Below the pieces are notes generated by a model. That model was given only the letters and a program-made list of their open reading frames with translations. It had not been told where the DNA came from and did not search any database. From Stenomitos frigidus ULC18 (GTDB lineage: Bacteria > Cyanobacteriota > Cyanobacteriia > Leptolyngbyales > Leptolyngbyaceae): 64,000 bases of DNA. Positions 17,860 through 27,573 of the stretch are shown one piece after another; the stretch's first letter is position 1, and each line of letters starts with the position of its first letter. The position numbers and the translations under genes were made by a program. The stretch is from the NCBI RefSeq assembly GCF_003003795.1, contig NZ_PVWK01000121.1, positions 40,746-104,745 on the forward strand, written 5' to 3'.

Positions 17860-18582
17860 CTTTCCCATCCAGACATTACGAGTTAGTTCATTTTCACTGC
17901 AAAGAGTCGCAGGGTGAACAGAGGACAATATACCTAGCCTAGCAATGACACCCTAAGGGGCTACATCATCCGAAAGCATTAAATTATTACCGAAGTAGAA
18001 ATTTAATGCCGTTGGGTGCTCGTTCCTGTTTCTGCTCGTAACCAGCTCGATCGCCTAGTTAGTTAAACCTGGGTGAGCCATTAAACCTACGTACGCTAAG
18101 GTCAAGAATGAGAAACCTTAACTATTCCAGCAACCTTCAGAAGCTCTCACCCCTATGGCTACTAAGAATGGAATCCTAAGAATGGAATCTCACTTCGTAG
18201 ATCAAGCATCACCAGGCAATAAACTGAGCGATTCGATAAAGTCTCAGTGTGAGAGCACACCTAGACAAGGTGTAATACTGAGAAAGGCTAGACTCCGTAG
18301 CCAGTTACAAGCGCTGTAGATCTCTACACCCTAATTCTAGATCTTAATTTGAATATCGTCCCCTAAAAAAGAAATAAGTTTCGCTTTCCAAAGTTAAGAC
18401 ATGAGACGTAATTGTTGGCTTGAGGGGTGACAGCTACGAAAGTGACCAATGCTAGAGAAAAAATCTGATCGGCTGGCAGGCTTTATTCAGGGTATCGCTA
18501 CGTTGACGAGCCAGCTGACAAATCCGCCAAGATTGATGCCTCTACCAGTGAGCGTTCAGCTCCCTTTTAGCCAAGCTTCAGG
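17860..18582. other. Long intergenic region upstream of padR
   Basis: A stretch of about 720 bp without a credible gene. The only notable structure is a nested inverted repeat at 18242-18283. The right half (18449-18582) shows one open frame without ribosome-binding site or family resemblance, which I regard as chance. Confidence 0.4.
18242..18283. repeat. Nested inverted repeat (possible structured RNA or operator)
   Basis: Outer arms TCTCAGT (18242-18248) and ACTGAGA (18277-18283) enclose inner arms ACACCT and AGGTGT (18257-18273) with a 5-nt loop. No T-run follows, so it does not look like a terminator. Confidence 0.4.
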
Positions 18583-19260
18583 CTACTTAACTAACCCTGA
18601 TCGCAATGCGACCACAGCAGCCTGGACACGATCGTCCACCGCAAGCTTGTTCATAATGCCTCGGATATGAGTTTTGACCGTGTTGGGGCTAAGGTAAAGG
18701 GTTGCTGCAATCTCAGGATTACTTTGACCTTCAACCATGAGTTGCAGTACCTCCTGCTCTCGATTAGACAAATGACCGATGGTACCGGTGGGTGTCGGCG
18801 GTTTAAGATGTTCGACCACACGACGGGCAATTTGTGGGTCTAAATACGTTGCACCTTCTTGGGCAGCCGCGATCGCAGCCAACAGGCGTTCCACATTAGT
18901 GCCCTTAATACAGTAGGCATCTGCACCACTGGAAAGGGCTGCAATCACCTCAGTTTCAGTTGTATGTGACGTCAGCATCACAATCCGCACAGAGGGCAGC
19001 GCTGCTTTAATCTGCTGCGTCGCTGCGATACCATCCAACCGTGGCAGTCCAATATCCATGACAATCACGTCAGGCTTCAGCTTCAGTGCGGCCTCAACAC
19101 CCAAATAGCCATCACTGGCTTGCCCAACCACAGTCAGTTGAGGGTAGTCTTCTAAACATTGCTCTAAGCCTAGCTGCATCATTGGGTCATCTTCGACGAT
19201 GAGAATTCGCAAAGGAGGAAGGTTCGCAGCGGGGCTATGCGGTTGAATCTCGTCAGGCAT
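18583..19260 (-). CDS. NarL/FixJ-family response regulator
   Basis: A 225-residue two-domain regulator. The receiver domain spans about residues 17-135 with Asp69 (VIVMDIGLPRLDG) as phosphorylation site, the acidic pair EDD near residue 24, and Thr in VMLTSHTTETE. The LuxR-type helix-turn-helix at about 160-222 contains LSNREQEVLQLMVEGQSNPE and YLSPNTVKTHI. It is expected to bind DNA as a dimer after phosphorylation. No kinase is adjacent; the unpaired kinases at 8575 and 14160 are possible partners, without direct evidence. Confidence 0.93.
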   Translation of the reverse strand: MPDEIQPHSPAANLPPLRILIVEDDPMMQLGLEQCLEDYPQLTVVGQASDGYLGVEAALKLKPDVIVMDIGLPRLDGIAATQQIKAALPSVRIVMLTSHTTETEVIAALSSGADAYCIKGTNVERLLAAIAAAQEGATYLDPQIARRVVEHLKPPTPTGTIGHLSNREQEVLQLMVEGQSNPEIAATLYLSPNTVKTHIRGIMNKLAVDDRVQAAVVALRSGLVK

Positions 19261-19477
19261 AAAAGCACCTCAAATTTGATAGGGAAGTGACTTAGGACAT
19301 CTAGCTAGAGGAGCTTGTAGAGGCAGATTTTGCTAATTGCATCCTATGGTAAACGAAAAACCTGCTTGCGCTGGACAGGAAAGTGGGAAGGGAAAAGCAG
19401 CAGATGATCGCCCCTCCTAGCCTGAAGACGCCTTACCATGAGAGACTAAGAGCACTATGCTTTCAGGCATTTGCATT

Positions 19478-20050
19478 ATGTTTGGCAAGTCAGGTTCCAC
19501 GTCGCCCACTCTAAAGGAAATCGCTAAAACCTTTCGGATGACAGGGTGGATCAGCCTTTGGATTCAGCTAGTGCTAACGGTAGTGTCGAGCATTATTCTG
19601 ATTTTTGCTGGCGCGTTGAGCCGTTCTGGTGGTGCCAATCAAAATAGCCCAACGACTGGGATCGGCGTACTGGTGACCATTTTTGGCATTGCAGTGCTGG
19701 TCTTTAATATGTACTGGGCGCTGTTCCGCTACATCCCGATCGGGCGCAAGCTAGACGGCGTGGCTGCCAACCGCCCTCGCAAATCCGATACGATTCAAGT
19801 GCTGCGTATGGGACTCATTGCCAGCCTGATTGGTATTTTGCTCTCTCTGTTGGGCGCAGAGGCAACGGTGGGCTTGCTGGCAGCGAAAGCGTTCAATCAA
19901 GGCATTGGTGGCTTCGTCAACACAGATCCGTCAAAGTTTATTCAACCCCTCGACATTTTGGTTGTTCAAGCCAGCATCAACGTCATTTTGGCGCAGTTTT
20001 TTGGCATTACCGCATCGCTCTGGTTGCTGAACCGCATGAGTAAGCAGTAG
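19478..20050 (+). CDS. DUF3611 family membrane protein
   Basis: A 190-residue membrane protein with four predicted spans (about residues 22-50, 66-92, 112-140 and 160-185), connected by short polar loops. The N-terminal LKEIAKTFRMTGWISLWIQLVLT and FRYIPIGRKL motifs fit a family of unknown function found in cyanobacteria and chloroplasts. The start at 19478 (MFGKSG) is preferred; an upstream ATG at 19457 adds seven residues. It stands alone, with a repeat-type hairpin immediately downstream. Confidence 0.8.
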   Translation: MFGKSGSTSPTLKEIAKTFRMTGWISLWIQLVLTVVSSIILIFAGALSRSGGANQNSPTTGIGVLVTIFGIAVLVFNMYWALFRYIPIGRKLDGVAANRPRKSDTIQVLRMGLIASLIGILLSLLGAEATVGLLAAKAFNQGIGGFVNTDPSKFIQPLDILVVQASINVILAQFFGITASLWLLNRMSKQ

Positions 20051-20054
20051 ACAA

Positions 20055-20144
20055 GAAAGGATAAAAGATGAAGGATAAAGGATAAGTTTTGAATACAGAA
20101 TAAGCCTTTGCGCCCTTCTGCTTTTAGCCTTCATACTTTATCCT
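20055..20144. repeat. AAAGGATGAAGG-type hairpin repeat
   Basis: The left arm, built from AAAGGATAAA and GATGAAGGATAAAGG, is complementary to the right arm CTTTTAGCCTTCATACTTTATCCTTT about 40 nt later. A shorter member of the same family, with a perfect 14-bp inverted repeat, lies inside chlD at 30975-31028. Confidence 0.6.
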
Positions 20145-20249
20145 TTAGGATCGTGGATTAAATAAAATCGACAAATTATTTGCAGGTAGGGGCGTACGGC
20201 CGTGCGCCCCTACGGGAAATGCCGGAGTTATTAAATTCTTGTTCCTTAG
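20145..20249. mobile_element. MITE-like element, copy 1
   Basis: About 105 bp with imperfect terminal inverted repeats: left end TTAGGATCGTGGATTAAATA, right end (reverse complement) TAAGGAACAAGAATTTAATA. The core is a perfect-looking GC-rich hairpin (GTAGGGGCG...CGCCCCTAC) centred on ACGGCCGT. It is almost identical over its full length to the copy at 63650-63754 and shares both ends with the copy at 57159-57302. It encodes no protein. Confidence 0.75.
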
Positions 20250-20268
20250 CCTTTTTCTAACAACCGCC

Positions 20269-20475
20269 TTACCCTTCCAACCAGTCAAAGATTTGCTCTA
20301 ACTGCTCTAGAGAAACCAGGCCATACTGCCAGAGAATCATCGGCAATGGCCCAGGGTCTTGCTCGGAGTGACGGAGTGCCATTGCGATCGCCGTGGTGGA
20401 GAGAGCAAGTTCTTTTTGAAGAAAATTGATGAGCTGAGTATTGCTACGGTCGGATTGCACGGCTAGACTTTTCAC
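20269..20475 (-). CDS. DUF2949 family protein
   Basis: A 68-residue soluble protein. The core LINFLQKELALSTTAIAMAL followed by LRHSEQDPGPLPMILWQYGL and SLEQLEQIFDWLE matches a small family that I know only from cyanobacteria; its function is not known to me. No operon partner is visible: clpB lies 494 bp away on the other strand and the MITE-like element abuts its 3' end. Confidence 0.8.
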   Translation of the reverse strand: MKSLAVQSDRSNTQLINFLQKELALSTTAIAMALRHSEQDPGPLPMILWQYGLVSLEQLEQIFDWLEG

Positions 20476-20969
20476 CCCTGAATGTTGAGTTACCTGACTG
20501 TTGAATTGCTTGAGCGATCGCCCCAGTTAAGGCTCCAGCGTGGCGCTATGCTACTGAAGAGAAACTGAGAAGGCATCATCCACCGGGGCCACCCGATCGA
20601 GTGATATTTGCTGATGGCAATCGTGGTTTTACGTATTTGCAACTCACTTAAACCACAATCTTCAGTCAATGAACAGAGAGTTTTTCTGAGTCGTGAGGTC
20701 GCAATGGGCGATCGGCCCCACGCTTGGCGTTAAAACCAACAAAAAACAACGCCCAGCTCTACATATAGGGTTATGAGCGATTATGAAGATTTGTCAGTGA
20801 TGTCTTCGATTGTTAATTAACCCTAACGCCTCAAGCCTTGCAGACGGCCTCGCACTCTTGAGGTTTCGGCAATACTCATTCAAGATGGCGTGAACACCGA
20901 CCCTAGCGATCGCGCCGACTTCTCTACAATGACGTTAGTAACGTATACCGAACGACTATCGAGGGGACT
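20476..20969. other. Intergenic region before clpB
   Basis: A 494-bp divergent region that should contain the clpB promoter. I did not find a CIRCE operator (TTAGCACTC-N9-GAGTGCTAA). No gene or clear repeat was seen. Confidence 0.4.
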
Positions 20970-23591
20970 ATGCAGCCAACCAACCCCAATCAATTTACCG
21001 AAAAAGCCTGGGAGGCGATCGCGCGCACGCAGGAGGTCGTGAAGCAGTCTCAGCAACAGCAGATTGAATCGGAACATCTGATGAAAGCGCTGTTAGAGCA
21101 GGACGGACTCACCAGCAGCATCCTTAATAAGCTTGGCGTAGATGTCAAGCTCGTTCGCGATCGTACAGATGACTTTATTCGTAAGCAGCCAAAGGTTTCT
21201 GGCAACAGCACGTCTATTTATTTAGGACGCAGCTTAGATACTCTGCTCGATCGCGCCGATGGCTACCGCAAACAGCTAGGTGACGAGTTTATTTCAGTGG
21301 AGCATCTGTTGCTGGGTTATGCCAATGACGATCGCTTTGGTAAAGGATTGCTGGCGGAACTTAAACTAGATGAAACCAAACTCAGAAATGCGATCGACCA
21401 GATTCGAGGAAGTCAAAAGGTGACAGACCAAAACCCGGAAGGCAAGTACGAGTCCTTGGAGAAATATGGACGCGACCTGACGCAGTTTGCCCGTGAAGGC
21501 AAGCTTGACCCTGTGATTGGGCGCGATGACGAAATTCGCCGCACCATCCAGATCTTGTCTCGTCGCACCAAAAATAATCCCGTGCTGATTGGTGAACCTG
21601 GTGTAGGTAAAACCGCGATCGCTGAGGGGCTGGCGCAGCGGATTGTGAGTGGTGACGTACCAGAGTCTTTGCGCGATCGCAAACTCATTGCGCTCGATAT
21701 GGGGGCGCTGATTGCTGGAGCCAAATATCGAGGTGAATTTGAGGAACGTCTGAAAGCCGTCCTTAAAGAAGTCACGGAGTCGAAAGGGCAACTCATCCTC
21801 TTTATCGACGAAATTCATACCGTTGTCGGGGCTGGAGCCACGCAGGGCGCAATGGACGCAGGTAACTTGCTCAAGCCCATGCTGGCTCGTGGTGAACTGC
21901 GCTGTATTGGTGCCACAACGCTGGATGAGTATCGGAAATACATTGAGAAAGATGCGGCGTTAGAACGTCGCTTCCAGCAAGTGTATGTGGATCAGCCGAG
22001 CGTCGAAGATTCGATCTCAATTTTGCGTGGCTTGCGGGAGCGTTACGAACTACATCATGGGGTTAATATTTCTGACAATGCGTTGATTGCAGCCGCAACG
22101 TTATCCGCACGTTATATTGCCGATCGCTTCCTGCCTGACAAGGCAATCGACCTGATCGACGAAGCCGCTGCCAAGCTGAAGATGGAAAAAACCTCGAAAC
22201 CCGAAGAGCTAGATGAGGTTGATCGCAAAATCTTGCAGCTTGAGATGGAACGGTTGTCGTTGCAAAAAGAAACGGACTCCGCCTCGCGCGATCGCTTGGA
22301 GCGACTCGATCGTGAATTAGCCGACCTGAAGGAAACCCAAAGCACTCTCAATGCGCAATGGCAAGCAGAGAAAGGCGTGATGGATCAGATCCAGACCCTT
22401 AAAGAGGAAATGGATCAGCTCAACATTCAGATTCAGCAAGCAGAACGGGATTATGATCTGAACCGTGCTGCTGAGCTGAAGTATGGCAAGTTAGCAGGTC
22501 TCAATCGCCAACTGCAAGAAGCGGAAGCGAAACTTTCCTCAACGCAATCAAGCGGCAAGTCGCTGTTGCAAAAGGAAGTGACTGAATCTGACATTGCCGA
22601 AATCATCTCCAAGTGGACGGGTATTCCCATCAGCAAGCTGGTGGAATCGGAGATGCAGAAGCTCTTGCACCTGGAAGACGACTTGCACAAACGTGTGATT
22701 GGTCAGCAAGAAGCGGTTACGGCTGTGGCAGATGCCATTCAGCGATCGCGTGCTGGCTTAGCCGATCCCAACCGTCCCACTGCCAGCTTTATCTTCCTGG
22801 GTCCTACAGGTGTGGGTAAAACCGAGTTAGCGAAAGCCCTTGCCGCTTATCTGTTTGATACCGAAGAAGCGATGGTACGCATTGACATGTCTGAGTACAT
22901 GGAGAAGCACACCGTCTCGCGCTTGATTGGTGCGCCTCCCGGCTATGTGGGCTACGACGAAGGCGGGCAGTTGACCGAAGCAATCCGTCGTCGTCCCTAT
23001 GCGGTGATTCTGTTCGACGAAATTGAGAAAGCGCATCCAGATGTCTTTAACGTGATGCTGCAAATTCTGGATGACGGGCGCGTGACCGATGCTCAGGGGC
23101 ACAAGGTGGACTTCAAAAACACCGTCATTATCATGACCAGCAACGTCGGTTCGCAGTTCATCCTGGATCTTGCAGGTGACGATAACCGCTACGACGAGAT
23201 GCGATCGCGGGTGATGGATGCCATGCGCACTAGCTTCCGCCCCGAATTTCTCAACCGCATTGATGAGATCATCATCTTCCATGCGCTACAGAAATCGGAA
23301 CTGCGGCAAATCGTCAAACTCCAGACCTTACGACTGGGCGATCGACTGGCAGACCGTAAAATGGCCCTCAAACTCTCCGATAGTGCATTGGACTTTATCG
23401 CCGAAGTGGGCTACGACCCTGTGTTTGGTGCCCGTCCACTGAAGCGTGCGATCCAGCGCGAACTCGAAACACAGATTGCCAAAGCCATCCTGCGTGGTGA
23501 ATTTACCAATGGCGACACCATCTTTGTGGATGTGGAGAATGAGCGGTTGGCATTTAAACGCCTGCCATCAGAAGTCCTGACAACGCAGTAG
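20970..23591 (+). CDS. clpB: ATP-dependent disaggregase ClpB
   Basis: An 873-residue Hsp100 chaperone that, with DnaK, rescues aggregated proteins in the cytoplasm. The domains in order are: Clp-N repeats (about 1-150), AAA+ NBD1 with Walker [10 protein letters not shown] near residue 210, the ClpB-type coiled-coil middle domain (about 405-525, [20 protein letters not shown]), NBD2 with [14 protein letters not shown] near 612, and the C-terminal D2-small domain. The full-length middle domain separates it from ClpC. The N-terminus [17 protein letters not shown] resembles the heat-inducible cyanobacterial ClpB1 type; the sub-type is inferred. Confidence 0.97.
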   Translation: MQPTNPNQFTEKAWEAIARTQEVVKQSQQQQIESEHLMKALLEQDGLTSSILNKLGVDVKLVRDRTDDFIRKQPKVSGNSTSIYLGRSLDTLLDRADGYRKQLGDEFISVEHLLLGYANDDRFGKGLLAELKLDETKLRNAIDQIRGSQKVTDQNPEGKYESLEKYGRDLTQFAREGKLDPVIGRDDEIRRTIQILSRRTKNNPVLIGEPGVGKTAIAEGLAQRIVSGDVPESLRDRKLIALDMGALIAGAKYRGEFEERLKAVLKEVTESKGQLILFIDEIHTVVGAGATQGAMDAGNLLKPMLARGELRCIGATTLDEYRKYIEKDAALERRFQQVYVDQPSVEDSISILRGLRERYELHHGVNISDNALIAAATLSARYIADRFLPDKAIDLIDEAAAKLKMEKTSKPEELDEVDRKILQLEMERLSLQKETDSASRDRLERLDRELADLKETQSTLNAQWQAEKGVMDQIQTLKEEMDQLNIQIQQAERDYDLNRAAELKYGKLAGLNRQLQEAEAKLSSTQSSGKSLLQKEVTESDIAEIISKWTGIPISKLVESEMQKLLHLEDDLHKRVIGQQEAVTAVADAIQRSRAGLADPNRPTASFIFLGPTGVGKTELAKALAAYLFDTEEAMVRIDMSEYMEKHTVSRLIGAPPGYVGYDEGGQLTEAIRRRPYAVILFDEIEKAHPDVFNVMLQILDDGRVTDAQGHKVDFKNTVIIMTSNVGSQFILDLAGDDNRYDEMRSRVMDAMRTSFRPEFLNRIDEIIIFHALQKSELRQIVKLQTLRLGDRLADRKMALKLSDSALDFIAEVGYDPVFGARPLKRAIQRELETQIAKAILRGEFTNGDTIFVDVENERLAFKRLPSEVLTTQ

Positions 23592-23593
23592 GC

Positions 23594-23640
23594 GTGAAGA
23601 GTGAGGAGTGAGGTGTGAGGTGTGAAGAGTCAAAATCCAC
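23594..23640. repeat. GTGAGGAGTGAGG low-complexity repeat
   Basis: Short purine-rich units (GTGAAGAGTGAGGAGTGAGG) directly after the clpB stop. A closely similar run is present inside the macroglobulin gene at 50491-50532. Confidence 0.6.
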
Positions 23641-23721
23641 TCAAACCTTAGAACTTGAAACTCAACACGCTTCTCCCGCTCCCCCTGCCCTCCCACTCCC
23701 TCCACTCCACCATCAGCGAGA

Positions 23722-25347
23722 TCAATCAGCGGTTACAGAGGAGCGACTGAGGTCAACAGGCAACTCGACGGTAAAGCACGTTTGTCCTTGCTTACTGGTA
23801 ACGTGGATGGAACCACCCAGGTGGTTGACTAATTTCTTTATGAGCGTTAGCCCTAGCCCTGTGCCGCCTTGCCGCCAACGATCGGCGCTAGGCACACGGT
23901 AAAACTGGTCAAAAATAAGAGGGAGTGCAGTCGGCGGAATCTCAACGCCAGAGTTGGCAATCTGAAACTGAACGATGGGTGTGGTGCTGGGTGGAGTTTG
24001 TTCGAGTAGTTGCACCGTAACAGTGATGCGCTCATCGGCGGGGGTATATTTGATGGCGTTATTGACCAACTCTGTAATGATTCGGCTCAGCCCAGTGGCA
24101 TCCGTCATGACAGACGGCAAATCAGGTGCAACATTAATCTGTAGCGCTTGCTGCTGTGCCTTGGCACGTGCTTGAAAGTTCTCGACGATTTCGGGCAGAA
24201 AGCGTTGCAGATGAACGGTGCTCAGGTCGATCGTGTAAGCATTGGCATTGAGTCGTTGCAAATCCAGTAAGTCGTTTATGAGCGACGTTTGTCGATCGCA
24301 CTGGTCGCTGAGAATCTTTAAGTAGCGGATGGTGGGATTTGAGTCTGCGTCACTCACGACAGCAGAGCTATCGCGTTGATCGAGGGTCAGCTCCAACATG
24401 CGGATTGCCATTTTGATGTTGGTCAGTGGCGTACGCAATTCATGGGACACCGTATTTAAGAAGTCATCTTTTTGTTGATTGAGGGACTGCAGTTCTGCCA
24501 TTTGGCTTTCAAGCTGTAGCGATCGCGCGATCGCTATGTTGCGCTCCTCCGCTTGCCGCCGCTCGGTATCATCACGGAAGACAATGACGGCACCTGTAAT
24601 CACGTTGTTGTCGTCTAGAAACGGCGCGATGCTGGTCATGATCGGCGTATTTTCGGCACTTTGAGAAACGAGTATGAAATCGCCCGCTGGATAAACGAGT
24701 GTGCCGCTTTGTAGTGCTTCACTCACGACATTGTGAGCCGACGTTTGTGTTTCTTCGTGAATGATGTGGAAGACGTCGGTAATCGTTTTATTGAGCGCGT
24801 CGTCTTGTTTCCAGCCAGTCAGCGCCTCGGCAATGAGATTGAGAAACCGGACGCGACAGTCGGCGTCTACCACAATGATGCCATCACCAATTGACCGCAG
24901 AATGCTAGAAAGCCATTGTTCGCGTTTTTGCAGTGCCTGATCCAGGCGAAAGCGTTGCAGTGCCGTCTCGATCGCCACATACATCTCTTGTTCTTCCACT
25001 GGCTTCAGCACATAACCAAAGGGACCCGTGGCTTTGGCGCGTTCCATCGTGCCGCGATCAGAGTGCCCGGTAGAATACACTACTGGAATGTGTAGGCGCT
25101 GCCAAATCTTTGCGGCGGCTTGGATACCATCCATCACTCCCTTCAGCCGAATATCCATCAGCACCAGGTCAGGAAGTAAGGACGTCGCTGTAGCAACTGC
25201 CTCTTCACCTGAAGCAACGACCGCTAGAACTCCATACCCTAAATTTTCCAGGCAATCTTTGATATCAGCCGCAATCACGCTTTCATCTTCCACGACCATA
25301 ATCTGAATCGTTGTGGGTGCGGTTCGCTCGGGGATCATACTTCGCAT
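23722..25347 (-). CDS. Hybrid receiver-PAS-histidine kinase
   Basis: A soluble 541-residue protein. An N-terminal receiver domain (about 13-130; acidic pair at 20-21, phospho-acceptor Asp65, Lys115) is followed by a PAS domain (about 143-262), HisKA with His302 (FLNTVSHELRTP) and HATPase_c (N box ELVNNAIKYTP, GGTGLGLTLI). The receiver-first order suits a protein that takes phosphate from an upstream kinase and relays it. It overlaps the 3' end of the ethylene-receptor-like kinase gene by 13 nt, with GAGG placed before the ATG at 25347; a second ATG at 25338 gives an ATGA overlap. This indicates translational coupling and a likely signalling pair. Confidence 0.92.
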   Translation of the reverse strand: MRSMIPERTAPTTIQIMVVEDESVIAADIKDCLENLGYGVLAVVASGEEAVATATSLLPDLVLMDIRLKGVMDGIQAAAKIWQRLHIPVVYSTGHSDRGTMERAKATGPFGYVLKPVEEQEMYVAIETALQRFRLDQALQKREQWLSSILRSIGDGIIVVDADCRVRFLNLIAEALTGWKQDDALNKTITDVFHIIHEETQTSAHNVVSEALQSGTLVYPAGDFILVSQSAENTPIMTSIAPFLDDNNVITGAVIVFRDDTERRQAEERNIAIARSLQLESQMAELQSLNQQKDDFLNTVSHELRTPLTNIKMAIRMLELTLDQRDSSAVVSDADSNPTIRYLKILSDQCDRQTSLINDLLDLQRLNANAYTIDLSTVHLQRFLPEIVENFQARAKAQQQALQINVAPDLPSVMTDATGLSRIITELVNNAIKYTPADERITVTVQLLEQTPPSTTPIVQFQIANSGVEIPPTALPLIFDQFYRVPSADRWRQGGTGLGLTLIKKLVNHLGGSIHVTSKQGQTCFTVELPVDLSRSSVTAD

Positions 25348-27212
25348 AGTACCTCATTGCTGGAAAACGTAATCTCAAATGCCGTGCCATGACTGCCATG
25401 CATAGCGATCGTGCCTTCTAGCTGATGTACCAGATCGTTCACTAACTTCAGACCGAGCGAATCCATTTTGGTGAGGTCGAACGTGGGTGGAATGCCGATG
25501 CCGTTGTCGCTAATGGTCAGTGTGAGATTGCGATCGATCGTAGTATGAAGTCCGATCGCAATCTCGCCCGTCTGCTCTGCTGGAAACGCATATTTCAGCG
25601 CATTCGATACCAATTCGTTAATGATGAGACCGCACGGAATGGCTGTATCGATATCTAGCAGAACCCGCTCAATGTCGGTCTTAAGCTGGATCGCGTTTGA
25701 CCGAGTATTGTAAGAGCTAAATAAGCTGCTAACTAAATTAGGAATATATTGGCTCAAATCAATGTGAGCTAAATCGTCAGAGCGATAGAGCTTTTCGTGT
25801 ACCAGAGCGATCGATTTAATCCGATTCTGACTCTCCAACAAAATGCTTGCCGCCTTTTCATCGGTGACGCGTCGATATTGCAGCCGCAGCAGACTGTAAA
25901 CAATTTGCAGGTTATTTTTCACTCGATGGTGAATTTCCTTGAGCAAAACCTCTTTCTCTTTCAAAGACGCTTGCAACTGTGCTTGTGTTTGGCGCAGTTC
26001 TTCAAACCGTTTGGCTGGTGTCACGTCAACGGCAACGCCCAGCGTTTGTTTGGGTGTGCCATCTGGATCGCGAGCAAAGACCGTTTCCTGGCACTGAAAG
26101 TAGCGCCATTCACCATCGCAAGCCTTCAGCCGTCGCTCAACATGTAAAATCTCGCCATCGGGAACGGTTTGCCAGAGCGTCACGCTCTCTGCCAATGTTG
26201 CCCAGTCATCTGGATGCAGAATCTCGCGTGGGAAGGCTGGTGCAAGCGGCTGGATTTCGCCATCGGCATAGCCAAGCTGCTGCGTTAGCTGGTGGTTAGC
26301 GTATATGTTGCGTTGTTCCACCAAGTCAAACACGTAGATCGTGGCGGGGCTGGTATCCGCAATTTTTTGAGCAAAGCGCTGGCTTTCCCGCAGTGCTGCT
26401 TTGGTCTCCTTAATTTTGGTAATGTCACGCCCTACCGACTGAAACTCGACGAACTGACCGTCTTTGTCAAACAGCATGCGGTTATGCCATTGCGTCCAGC
26501 GCACCGCACCATCGACAATGACGCGATTTTCAATGATCACAAACGGGTTATCCCGGTTCATCGATCGCACCTGGTGATCCACGTATTCGTGGTCTTCCTC
26601 AAAGACGATCGGCGCGTAACGGCTGCCAATGATGGTTTCTCGCGACACGCCAAAATAGCGACAATACGCTTCATTCACAAAGGTGAGGGTGCCATCTGCC
26701 TCGAAGCGTGTAATCAACTCGGTCTGGTCTTCCACAATCGCCCGGTAGCGGGCTTCGCTCACCCGTAGAGCGGCATCAATCTGCTTGCGCTCGACAATCT
26801 CGTGCTCCAGTTCTCGATTCGCTCGTTCCAGTTCAACAGGACTGGGTATTGCCAGCAGTTTTGGCATGAGCGGGATGAGTTCTAACGCGGTGATGATGGA
26901 GATCGCAGCCGTCGCCATTTTGATAGTGCCCGACAACCAGTAAACGGGATGCCAGAGCGTCAAAATCTCTAAAAGATGCGTGGTGCCGCACGCAACAATA
27001 AACGCCCCAAACAGCAAAAAGACCCAGCGAAACGGTAAGTCTCGCCGCTGCCGCACAAAGTAGAGTAGCGTGATGGGAATGGAGTAATAGGCGATCGCAA
27101 TCAGGGCATCCGCAAGGATGTGTAGCCCTACTAACCCTGGTTGCCAAAGATAGCAATGTCCATGTGGAATGAATGATCCCGTACTAAAGAACGTCTGGAT
27201 AGCATTCAACAT
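25335..27212 (-). CDS. Ethylene-receptor-like PAS histidine kinase (HisKA_2 type)
   Basis: A 625-residue membrane sensor. The N-terminal three-span domain (about 25-120) resembles the plant ETR1 ethylene-binding domain: ADALIAIAYYSIPITLLYF and FGAFIVACGTTHLLEI. The residues equivalent to ETR1 Asp25, Tyr32, Ile62, Cys65 and His69 are all present (Asp35, Tyr42, Ile72, Cys75, His79), so copper binding is plausible. Two PAS/PAC modules follow (about 150-270 and 280-400), then a HisKA_2-type phospho-acceptor segment (KEIHHRVKNNLQIVYSLLRL, near 427) and HATPase_c (ELVSNALKYAFP, DNGIGIP). It is co-transcribed with the receiver-kinase gene downstream. Ethylene binding has been shown for a related Synechocystis receptor; here it is inference. 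Confidence 0.9.
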   Translation of the reverse strand: MLNAIQTFFSTGSFIPHGHCYLWQPGLVGLHILADALIAIAYYSIPITLLYFVRQRRDLPFRWVFLLFGAFIVACGTTHLLEILTLWHPVYWLSGTIKMATAAISIITALELIPLMPKLLAIPSPVELERANRELEHEIVERKQIDAALRVSEARYRAIVEDQTELITRFEADGTLTFVNEAYCRYFGVSRETIIGSRYAPIVFEEDHEYVDHQVRSMNRDNPFVIIENRVIVDGAVRWTQWHNRMLFDKDGQFVEFQSVGRDITKIKETKAALRESQRFAQKIADTSPATIYVFDLVEQRNIYANHQLTQQLGYADGEIQPLAPAFPREILHPDDWATLAESVTLWQTVPDGEILHVERRLKACDGEWRYFQCQETVFARDPDGTPKQTLGVAVDVTPAKRFEELRQTQAQLQASLKEKEVLLKEIHHRVKNNLQIVYSLLRLQYRRVTDEKAASILLESQNRIKSIALVHEKLYRSDDLAHIDLSQYIPNLVSSLFSSYNTRSNAIQLKTDIERVLLDIDTAIPCGLIINELVSNALKYAFPAEQTGEIAIGLHTTIDRNLTLTISDNGIGIPPTFDLTKMDSLGLKLVNDLVHQLEGTIAMHGSHGTAFEITFSSNEVLCEV

Positions 27213-27573
27213 ATAGGACTGTCTTTATGCGAGTTGTTCAACGCTGCGCCAAGCCTGATTTACTTTGACCCTAACAAAAGTAAGCCCAAAGCTTCCGCAA
27301 TTCAACGCAGAAACTGTGAAGATTCGAGCCGTTTAGCGGCAGACAAAGCCCCCTTTTCTGTAAATAAAAAAGACAGCCTGAAAAACGTCCGTAATTCAAC
27401 GGAAGAACTGTAAAGTTATTTAACATTTAGCGCCAAACAACCCGGTTTCCAGGTGAGCAACGCCCTGACGTTGACAAGACACCGAAGATCTAAAGTTTGG
27501 GATTGAAGGGAGACAGCTTACAATTTTGACGGGTCAATCGATCGTGCGCTGAGCAACAGCTATAAAGGCGGTT
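27213..27573. promoter_or_regulatory. Divergent promoter region with a 57-bp imperfect direct repeat
   Basis: The 361-bp space between the ethylene-receptor-like kinase and the ABC exporter. Two imperfect direct repeats with a period of 94 bp lie at 27294-27351 and 27388-27443. Both begin TCCG(C/T)AATTCAACG, continue with GAACTGT(G/A)AAG or near variants, and end with TTTAGCG and ACAA..CCC. They could be regulator-binding sites or a decayed repeat element. Confidence 0.55.

Noticed and set aside
20476..20969. CIRCE operator before clpB.
   Set aside because: No TTAGCACTC or GAGTGCTAA half-site is present.
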